From Candidatus Caccoplasma merdipullorum (lineage in GTDB: Bacteria > Bacteroidota > Bacteroidia > Bacteroidales > G3-4614), in the NCBI GenBank assembly GCA_017694415.1, contig JADIMW010000028.1:1-34971 (forward strand): DNA of 34,971 nt. Direction: 5' to 3'. Numbering within the stretch: the stretch's first letter is position 1; every line of letters begins with the position of its first letter. This document shows, one piece after another, positions 1 through 6,779 of the stretch. The translations under genes were made by a program, and so were the position numbers. The notes under the pieces were generated by a model. That model worked only from the letters and a program-made list of their open reading frames with translations. It ran no database searches and had not been told where the DNA came from.

Positions 1-134
1 TTGCCGGACAGGTACCCTCAACGGCAGCCGTCCGGCACAAACTTTATCCACAACATTCGATGGCTTACGTATCAGTATTATTATAACATGAATAAAATTT
101 GACATATCAAAACCCCGCCTACAAGCGGGAAGCA

Positions 135-259
135 GCAATATCGGAGACTATCCCGCAAAATAATGGCGGAGATGTGGCAACCCCGTCCCGCTCGGAAACC
201 CTCCGGTACAAAACATGCATTGAGCATAAGCCGGAAAAAGAGACACTCTCCGATATTGC
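135..259. repeat. 13-nt perfect inverted repeat enclosing nested hairpins (possible structured RNA)
   Basis: GCAATATCGGAGA at 135-147 is the exact reverse complement of 247-259. Inside this closing stem are a CCGC/GCGG hairpin (153-156 with 166-169) and a two-step hairpin (TCCGG 202-206 with CCGGA 231-235, and inside it ATGC 215-218 with GCAT 224-227). The result is a multibranch fold. If transcribed from the minus strand it would be followed by a CCCGC/GCGGG hairpin (114-129) and a TTTT run, like a terminator. I compared it by eye with cobalamin, TPP, SRP and 6S RNAs and found no match. Confidence 0.35.
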
Positions 260-266
260 ACCCGGT

Positions 267-290
267 AAAAAAGCGCGGCTGCAACCGCGC
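267..290 (-). terminator. Predicted minus-strand intrinsic terminator
   Basis: GCGCGG (273-278) and CCGCGC (285-290) pair around a 6-nt loop. Read on the minus strand, the stem is followed by six T residues (A-run 267-272 on the plus strand). No annotated minus-strand gene lies to the right, so it would end either a small RNA or antisense transcription from the efflux operon. Confidence 0.5.
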
Positions 291-364
291 CAACACAAAA
301 TATAATAATGAAGAAGAAAAAATGTTCCGCAATAACCATAACAAACGAAAGTCATTCATTACAG
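267..364 (-). ncRNA. Candidate small RNA of about 98 nt
   Basis: A minus-strand -7 box, TAGTTTTG (plus-strand 368-375), lies 20 nt from a weak -33 element, GTTG (396-399). It would start transcription near 364. The GC-rich terminator at 267-290 would then end an RNA of roughly 98 nt. The interval has no clear protein. This is inference from promoter and terminator signals only; the -33 box departs from TTTG. Confidence 0.2.
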
Positions 365-531
365 TTGCAAAACTAAAAAGCCGCGACATACCCGACAACC
401 CCCAAAAACAGGTATAAATACCCCGCCAGATACCCTAAAATATGTATCGGACGTTTCCGCAGAGCCCCCCAACCATACAAAAACGGAAAACACCGAACAC
501 AAAAACGACTCTCCACCCCGCATGTTATATT

Positions 532-561
532 TTTGAAATAAACGCAAAACCATTAACTTTG
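532..561 (+). promoter_or_regulatory. Bacteroidetes-type promoter of the metal-efflux operon
   Basis: A TTTG -33 element (532-535), an 18-nt spacer and a TAACTTTG -7 element (554-561) match the Bacteroidetes housekeeping promoter. Transcription should begin near 565, only a few bases before the ATG at 571, so the message would be almost leaderless. Confidence 0.65.
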
Positions 562-570
562 TAAGCACAA

Positions 571-1020
571 ATGCAAAAGCTGTTCGCAATATTACTAAGC
601 CTCGTCGTATCGATGACATACGTCGGCGCAACCATCCTGTCGCAGTCGCACCACCACCATAACGGTACGATATGCCTAAAAGCCGCGGCCATGAACAACT
701 GTTGCGACAATACGGCAGAAACAGCTGCACACGGCGGACAACCATGCAAGCACGATGCCGGTCAAAACTGCAATCACGAAGCCGGCGAAGACCCCGGCTG
801 CACGTACAACGCCGCTACACTCACCGCAGCGCAGCAGCGCACAGCCGAAAATAATGTTTTGCAGCATTATTTCCACAATGCAGTGCCGACGGCAATAACA
901 CAAGAACAAACAACCGTAGAAGCAAAAGCCAAAATTATCATACCCATCAACAGCGATTCATACACACCGCCGAACATCAAAACCGCAGTCCCGTTGCGGG
1001 CGCCCCCATACACTGTATAA
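571..1020 (+). CDS. Small exported Cys/His-rich protein (DUF6769-like), likely metal-binding
   Basis: This 149-residue protein opens with a signal peptide (about residues 1-24). It then carries a run of four histidines (27-30), an adjacent cysteine pair (44-45) and two tandem copies of a C-x-H-[DE]-A-G unit (59-64 and 67-72, spaced eight residues apart), followed by Cys77. The rest is low in recognisable structure. It is the first gene of the metal-efflux operon, and small proteins of this kind (I believe DUF6769) sit at this place in other Bacteroidales. I infer a periplasmic metal-binding or metal-delivery role beside the RND pump; the metal is unknown. The start is set by the signal peptide and lies immediately after the predicted promoter. 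The family assignment is from memory. Confidence 0.75.
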   Translation: MQKLFAILLSLVVSMTYVGATILSQSHHHHNGTICLKAAAMNNCCDNTAETAAHGGQPCKHDAGQNCNHEAGEDPGCTYNAATLTAAQQRTAENNVLQHYFHNAVPTAITQEQTTVEAKAKIIIPINSDSYTPPNIKTAVPLRAPPYTV

Positions 1021-1137
1021 AAACAACAGAAAAAGCAGAACAGCATGCAGGACAAAAACACTTTGCAAAACAGCATCCGCCCTGCATTTATAAAAACAAA
1101 GGCAACACACACCCCAAAGGGACAAACGACAAAAAGC

Positions 1138-2277
1138 ATGAATACAAAAAAATATACCGCAATAATCATTGCGGCCATACTTGCAGCAGGATGTGCAAAA
1201 ACAAGCCACACTGTTGAAGACGACCACGAAGAGCATTTGGCCGAAGGCGAGATACACTTCACCCCGCAGCAGGCCGCCAACGCAGGACTGCAAACCCAAA
1301 AAGCAGCACTCGCCCCGTTTGCCGGAGTAATCCGATGCGGCGGCAGTATCACTCCCGCTCCCGACGATGCAAGCGAAATCATAGCCCCCGCAAGCGGAAT
1401 AGTAACATACGCCGTTCCCGCACTCTCCGACGGATACAAAGCCTCCGCCGGCGAGACCATTTTCCATATAACCTCCCGGACAATCGGCAGCGGCGACGCC
1501 GCCTATAAAGCCCGGGCAGCCTACAAAGCCGCACAAGCACAATACCAACGCGCAAAAACGCTCAAGGCCGAAAAACTGATAACCGCAACCGAGTACGAGC
1601 AAGCCGAGCTCGACTATCGCAATGCCGAAGCCGCATACCATGCCGCAGGCGGTACCACCTCAGACACCCGGTTCGGAACAGCAGTACAAACACCCTCGGC
1701 AGGCTATCTGTCCAACATAACCATAACCAACGGCAGCTACATACAAGAAGGCATGCCGTTGGCAACCCTTTCCAAAAACCGTAAACTGCAACTAAAAGCC
1801 GAAGTAGAAAAAAACCACTATCGCGAACTCAACAAGATAAGAAGCGCCAACTTCCATATCCCGTACGACGATGCCACCTACAAGCTCGCCGACATGAACG
1901 GGCGTCTCATAACCTACGGGCGAGCCTCCACCCCCCAAAGCAACTATCTCCCCGTAATATTCCAGTTCGATAACAACGGCGACATTCTACCCGGCACATA
2001 CGCCGAAATATTCCTCCTCACCGAAGGAAAAACCGAAGCCATAGCCATACCCGAAAAAGCACTTGTCGAAGAAAGCGGCATCTATTATATCTACCTGCGC
2101 ATCCACGACGACATATACAGACGCCAACAAGTAACCACGGGACGCAACGACGGCGAGCGCGTCGAAATCCTGACAGGAGTCGCGCCCGGCGACGAAGTCG
2201 TAACCGACGGCGTACACCAGTTAAAACAAGCAGCGCTCGGCAACATAATACCCGAAGGCCACACCCACGCACACTAA
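1138..2277 (+). CDS. RND efflux periplasmic adaptor (membrane-fusion) lipoprotein, CusB/CzcB family
   Basis: The adaptor links the inner-membrane RND pump to the outer-membrane channel. I choose the ATG at 1138 over the in-frame ATG at 1045 because it gives a proper lipoprotein signal peptide with a Leu-Ala-Ala-Gly-Cys lipobox (Cys19) and the usual length (379 residues). The mature N-terminus is acidic and His-rich, and the C-terminus ends His-Thr-His-Ala-His, both plausible metal ligands. Between them are a biotinyl-lipoyl-like half, an Ala/Lys/Glu-rich alpha-helical hairpin (about residues 120-170), the returning lipoyl half and beta-barrel domains, with the ending typical of HlyD/CusB adaptors. 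It lies 16 nt before the pump gene. Metal specificity cannot be read from the sequence. Confidence 0.9.
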   Translation: MNTKKYTAIIIAAILAAGCAKTSHTVEDDHEEHLAEGEIHFTPQQAANAGLQTQKAALAPFAGVIRCGGSITPAPDDASEIIAPASGIVTYAVPALSDGYKASAGETIFHITSRTIGSGDAAYKARAAYKAAQAQYQRAKTLKAEKLITATEYEQAELDYRNAEAAYHAAGGTTSDTRFGTAVQTPSAGYLSNITITNGSYIQEGMPLATLSKNRKLQLKAEVEKNHYRELNKIRSANFHIPYDDATYKLADMNGRLITYGRASTPQSNYLPVIFQFDNNGDILPGTYAEIFLLTEGKTEAIAIPEKALVEESGIYYIYLRIHDDIYRRQQVTTGRNDGERVEILTGVAPGDEVVTDGVHQLKQAALGNIIPEGHTHAH

Positions 2278-2293
2278 ACACAATACGACAACC

Positions 2294-5200
2294 ATGCTGA
2301 ACAAGATAATACGCTTCTCGCTCGACAACCGGTTCTCCATAATCCTCGGCGCACTGTTGCTCCTAATAGCCGGCATATACACCGCCCGCAACATGGAAGT
2401 CGATGTCTTCCCCGACCTCAACGCGCCCACCGTAGTAGTAATGACCGAAGCCGCAGGCTTCGCCCCCGAAGAAGTAGAACGTCTCATCACCTTCCCGATT
2501 GAGACCGCCGTAAACGGAGCATCAGGAGTAAGGCGCGTCCGTTCCACCTCCACCACAGGCTTCTCAATCGTATGGGTCGAGTTCGACTGGGGCGAAGACA
2601 TATACCGCGCCCGTCAAATCGTCTCCGAAAAACTCTCCGCCGTCGCCGGCGAACTGCCACAGGCCGCAGGCGTACCCACCATGGGGCCTCAGACCTCCAT
2701 ACTCGGCGAGATAATGATAATCTCCCTCACGTCCGACACCATACCACTCGACGAGCTCCGCACCACAGCCGATTTCACGCTCCGTCCCCGACTGCTCTCG
2801 ATAGGCGGCGTAGCCCAAGTCTCCGTAATAGGCGGCGGCATAAAAGAATACCAGATACTGCTGCACCCGTGGAAGATGAAATACTACGGCGTAACCCTCG
2901 CCGAACTGCTCGATAAAGTACAAGGCATCAACGACAACGCCAACGGAGGCATCCTGTACCAGTACGGCAACGAATACATAATCCGAGGATCTCTCACCAC
3001 GCTCTCGCCCGAAGACTTGGCCGCCACAGTCGTAAAACAGACCACCGACGGACACATACATCTCTCCGACGTAGCCGAAGTCCGGACAGGCGAAAAAGCC
3101 CCGAAACTCGGCGTTGCCTCCACATGCGGAAAACCCTCCGTACTACTCACCGTAACCAAACAGCCCGAAGCAGGCACAATCGAACTCACCGCCAAAATCG
3201 AGCAAACCCTCGCCGCGATGAAAAACAACCTGCCCCCCGGAATAGAAATGCGCACCGACATCTTCCGTCAGTCCGATTTCATCGACAACTCCATCGACAA
3301 CATCCAGAAATCGCTGTACGAAGGCGCTCTGTTCGTCATCCTCATCCTGCTGCTCTTCCTGATGAACCTGCGCATAACCGCAATATCACTCGTAACAATC
3401 CCGCTTTCGCTGATAATAACGATACTCGTGCTGAACATCATGGGGCTAACCATAAACACCATGAGCATAGGCGGAATGGCAATAGCCATAGGCTCCCTCG
3501 TCGATGACGCCATAGTCGATGTCGAAAACGTGTACAAACACCTGCGCAAAAACGCCGCATTGTCCGACGGGCAAAAACTCCCCTACATGCAGGTAATCTA
3601 CGAAGCCTCAAAAGAAGTGCGGCTACCCATCCTCAATTCCACGTTTATAATCGTAGTCTCGTTCCTGCCCCTCTTCTTCCTCACAGGCATAGAAGGACGC
3701 ATGCTCGTACCACTCGGCACAGCCTTTATCATCTCCCTCTTCGCCTCCACGATAATAGCCCTCACGCTTACCCCGGTGCTGTGCAGCTACCTGTTAAAAC
3801 GCGAAGGGACACTCGCCACGCAAAAAGAACCCCCATTTACCCGCAGGCTCGCCGCCCTCTACCAAACCACCCTCACATGGGCGCTGAACCATGCCGGAAC
3901 CATAATAACACTCTCCGCGGCACTCTTTATCATCTCCATAGCCGCCCTCTTCACAATGGGGCGCAACTTCCTCCCCACATTCAACGAAGGCTCCTTTACG
4001 ATAAACATAAGCGCATTGCCCGGACTATCGTTGGAAGAAAGCGACAAAACAGGAAAGTTGGCCGAAGAAATACTGCTTACCGTACCCGAAATAAAAAGCG
4101 TGGCACGCAAGACAGGCCGAGCCGAACTCGACGAACACGCCCTCGGCGTAAACACCTCCGAGATAGAAGCCCCGTTCACCCTCTCCGACCGCAGCAAAGA
4201 ACAAGTAATAAAAGAAATTCGCAGCAAACTCTCCGTCATACCCGGAGTAAACATCGAAATCGGGCAACCCATATCACATCGAATCGATGCCATGCTGTCA
4301 GGCACCCAATCCAACATAGCCATAAAAATCTTCGGCGACGACCTCAACAAGATGCACGAAACAGGACAAGAAATAAAACGCAGCATATCAGGTATCCCCG
4401 GAGTAGTAGATATAAACGTCGAGCAGCAAATCGAGCGCCCGCAGCTCAAAATCACACCCAAACGCGAGATGATGGCGCGCTACGGCATAACCCCGCGGAT
4501 GCTCTCCGACGACATCACCGTACTGTTGGCAGGCACAACCATATCACAAGTATATGACGGCAACAACACATACGACGTAACCGTGAAACTCGCCGACAGC
4601 GAGCGGAACAGCATCGAAGCCATAAAAAACATGATGATTGACACCTCCGACGGCAAGATACCCCTCTGCGAAGTCGCCGACATAACCTCCACCACCGGCC
4701 CGAACACTATAAACCGCGAAAATGCCGAGCGAAAAATCGTCGTATCGGCCAACATAGCCGAAGGCGGAGTCAGCAGCGGAGTAAAAAAGATAAAAGAAAA
4801 AATAGAAGAAACAATCACCCTTCCCGAAGGATACCATATCGAATACGGCGGACAGTTCGAGAGCGAAGCCGAAGCCAGCAGGCGACTCTCCATAATGTCA
4901 TTCATCTCCCTGCTGATAATCTTCATGCTCCTCTACAAGCAGTTCGGCACACTGCGGCAGGCAGGAATAGTAATGATAAACCTCCCCCTCGCCCTTATAG
5001 GCGGAGTACTTACCCTCAAACTCACCGACGGGATAATCAGCATACCGGCCATAATAGGATTCATATCCTTGTTCGGCATAGCCACCCGCAACGGCATACT
5101 GCTGATAGACCGTTACAACCACCTGCGCGACGAAAAGCACGCAACACTGCGGCAAACCATAATACAAGGCTCGGCCGACAGGCTCAATCCGATACTGATG

Positions 5201-5398
5201 ACAGCCCTCACGTCCGCCCTCGCCCTCATACCACTTGCCGTAGCAGGCGATCTCCCCGGCAACGAAATACAAAGCCCCATGGCCAAAGTAATCCTCGGCG
5301 GGTTGCTCACCTCCACGCTGCTCAACATATACATAATCCCCGCAGTATATATGCTGACCGAAAAAAACAAACCGACAAAACACGAAAAAACAATATGA
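2294..5398 (+). CDS. Heavy-metal efflux RND transporter, CusA/CzcA family
   Basis: At 1034 residues this is a full-length RND pump with the usual two repeats of six transmembrane helices and large periplasmic loops. It is driven by protons and moves metal from the periplasm or membrane to the outside. The TM4 proton-relay segment reads GSLVDDAIVDVEN (residues 400-412), with Asp404, Asp405 and Asp409. The N-terminal NMEVDVFPDLNAP and the GFAPEEVERLITFPIE segment are typical of the heavy-metal (HME) branch. In the cleft around residues 564-580, where E. coli CusA has copper-binding methionines, I see no equivalent Met cluster, so a divalent-metal or other substrate is as likely as Cu/Ag. The stop overlaps the start of the channel gene by four bases. 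Confidence 0.93.
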   Translation: MLNKIIRFSLDNRFSIILGALLLLIAGIYTARNMEVDVFPDLNAPTVVVMTEAAGFAPEEVERLITFPIETAVNGASGVRRVRSTSTTGFSIVWVEFDWGEDIYRARQIVSEKLSAVAGELPQAAGVPTMGPQTSILGEIMIISLTSDTIPLDELRTTADFTLRPRLLSIGGVAQVSVIGGGIKEYQILLHPWKMKYYGVTLAELLDKVQGINDNANGGILYQYGNEYIIRGSLTTLSPEDLAATVVKQTTDGHIHLSDVAEVRTGEKAPKLGVASTCGKPSVLLTVTKQPEAGTIELTAKIEQTLAAMKNNLPPGIEMRTDIFRQSDFIDNSIDNIQKSLYEGALFVILILLLFLMNLRITAISLVTIPLSLIITILVLNIMGLTINTMSIGGMAIAIGSLVDDAIVDVENVYKHLRKNAALSDGQKLPYMQVIYEASKEVRLPILNSTFIIVVSFLPLFFLTGIEGRMLVPLGTAFIISLFASTIIALTLTPVLCSYLLKREGTLATQKEPPFTRRLAALYQTTLTWALNHAGTIITLSAALFIISIAALFTMGRNFLPTFNEGSFTINISALPGLSLEESDKTGKLAEEILLTVPEIKSVARKTGRAELDEHALGVNTSEIEAPFTLSDRSKEQVIKEIRSKLSVIPGVNIEIGQPISHRIDAMLSGTQSNIAIKIFGDDLNKMHETGQEIKRSISGIPGVVDINVEQQIERPQLKITPKREMMARYGITPRMLSDDITVLLAGTTISQVYDGNNTYDVTVKLADSERNSIEAIKNMMIDTSDGKIPLCEVADITSTTGPNTINRENAERKIVVSANIAEGGVSSGVKKIKEKIEETITLPEGYHIEYGGQFESEAEASRRLSIMSFISLLIIFMLLYKQFGTLRQAGIVMINLPLALIGGVLTLKLTDGIISIPAIIGFISLFGIATRNGILLIDRYNHLRDEKHATLRQTIIQGSADRLNPILMTALTSALALIPLAVAGDLPGNEIQSPMAKVILGGLLTSTLLNIYIIPAVYMLTEKNKPTKHEKTI

Positions 5399-6576
5399 AA
5401 CGACAACTCATAACGATACTGCTTACAGCAGCCGCAAACATTACCCTGAGTGCCGGAACACACATTGACCAGATACTCCAATCCATAGAAAGCAACAATC
5501 TCACACTTGCAGCACTATGGAACGAAAACACGTCCCAGAAATACGCAAACACCGGACAAGTAACCCTGCCCGACCCGGAAGTCGGTTTCACATACTTGTG
5601 GGGAAGACCCTCCGAAGCAGGCACAAAAAAGCAAATATCCGCCACACAGAGTTTCGACCTCACCACGCTGTTAGGCCACAAAGGAGCCGTGGCACGCAGC
5701 CAGAACGCCCTGTTGGACATCGAATACCGCAAGGCGCGGCGCGCAATCCTGTTAGAAGCAAAAAAATACTGTTATCAAGTAATCTACCACAACGCCGTCG
5801 AAGCCGAGCTGAACAAGCAACTCTGCTGTGCAACACACCTCTCCGATGCATACGGGAAGGCTTTACAAGACGGCAATACCAACGTGCTCGAATACAATCG
5901 GGCGCGACTCTCCGTCATCCTGTTACATGGCGAGTTGCGCAAAAACGGCATAGCACGCGACGAAGCCCTAACCCAACTTGCAAAACTCAACGGAGGCAAC
6001 CCCGTAACACTTACCGACACCACCTTTTCCCAAATCGCCCCGCTCCCGCCTTTCGACATATGGTACGCACAAGCACTCGCCACCGACCCCGAACTGGAAT
6101 ATGCAGCCAACCTCGTGCAGTTGCGCAACAACGAAGTACGGCTCGGCAAATCCGTCTGGGCGCCGACGATAACAGCAGGATACGCCGCCGAGATAGAGCC
6201 GCACGACACCTATCAAGGACTCGCGCTCGGCATAAACATTCCCCTGTGGGGTAACCGCAACCGGGTAAAACAAGCCAAGGCCGCCACCGTGGCAGCCCAA
6301 AGCCGCGAAAAAGAGCTGCGCAACACCCTCTACCACGACATGAAATACCTGTACGACAAAACGCTGACCCTCCAGCAAAACGTGCAAATGCTTAAGAACG
6401 AATACACCGCTCTCGACGGGATAAAGACTCTCGGCCGAAACGTAGCCCTCGGCAACATAACATTCATCGAATATCAGGTCGAAGCCGCGATGTATTACGA
6501 AGCCATGCTGCAAATACTCTCCGTCGAGCTCGAATACTACCGTTCATTAGCCGACATGAACGCCTATACCCTGTAA
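5395..6576 (+). CDS. TolC-family outer membrane efflux channel (CusC/CzcC-like)
   Basis: This 393-residue protein has an N-terminal signal peptide (about 1-20, no lipobox) and long alpha-helical stretches typical of the TolC fold. Examples are the EAKKYCYQVIYHNAVEAEL region and the glycine-rich GINIPLWGNRNRVKQAKA segment that marks the repeat joint in this family. It should form the outer-membrane exit duct of the tripartite pump. Its ATG overlaps the pump stop codon (ATGA), so translation is probably coupled. It is the last gene of the operon; the next gene runs towards it. No strong terminator is visible between them. Confidence 0.9.
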   Translation: MKRQLITILLTAAANITLSAGTHIDQILQSIESNNLTLAALWNENTSQKYANTGQVTLPDPEVGFTYLWGRPSEAGTKKQISATQSFDLTTLLGHKGAVARSQNALLDIEYRKARRAILLEAKKYCYQVIYHNAVEAELNKQLCCATHLSDAYGKALQDGNTNVLEYNRARLSVILLHGELRKNGIARDEALTQLAKLNGGNPVTLTDTTFSQIAPLPPFDIWYAQALATDPELEYAANLVQLRNNEVRLGKSVWAPTITAGYAAEIEPHDTYQGLALGINIPLWGNRNRVKQAKAATVAAQSREKELRNTLYHDMKYLYDKTLTLQQNVQMLKNEYTALDGIKTLGRNVALGNITFIEYQVEAAMYYEAMLQILSVELEYYRSLADMNAYTL

Positions 6577-6779
6577 AATACCGATAACCGCCACCAACCT
6601 CCGGAAACCCGGTGCAAAAGAACAACAAACAATACAGGAAAAACCGACAATATACAGCAACAAACAAGGCAAGACAGCATAAAAGGTCATCCCAAAAGAA
6701 TCAAGGCAGGAGAGTGCCGACATAAAAGCATCAAGGCTAACAAAACGATATCGCCATACACAGGCATAAATCTCCAATA

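Larger units (their letters stand above)
1..531. other. Non-coding region upstream of the metal-efflux operon
   Basis: I see no convincing protein gene in this stretch; the open frames on both strands lack recognisable domains and overlap each other. It contains several inverted repeats: an 8-nt pair (2-9 with 30-37), a short GC hairpin (114-118 with 125-129), a 13-nt pair (135-147 with 247-259), nested hairpins inside that pair, and a GC-rich hairpin at 273-290 next to an A-run. The structure is more than expected for plain spacer and may encode one or two small RNAs, listed separately. The gene to the left lies outside the window. Confidence 0.6.

Noticed and set aside
120..140. GGAAGCAGC-like string resembling SRP RNA
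   Set aside because: The AGGTCAGG part of the SRP domain IV motif is absent, and the local pairing does not form the SRP hairpin.
81..398. Minus-strand ORFs in the upstream non-coding region
   Set aside because: They overlap each other, cross the predicted terminator, show no domain and have no convincing start signals.
1045..1137. N-terminal extension of the RND adaptor from the ATG at 1045
   Set aside because: The 31 added residues are polar and precede a perfect lipoprotein signal peptide starting at 1138, so the upstream ATG is unlikely to be used.
3781..4557. 258-codon ORF inside the RND pump gene
   Set aside because: It is an Arg/Asn/His-rich alternative frame within a well-supported gene.
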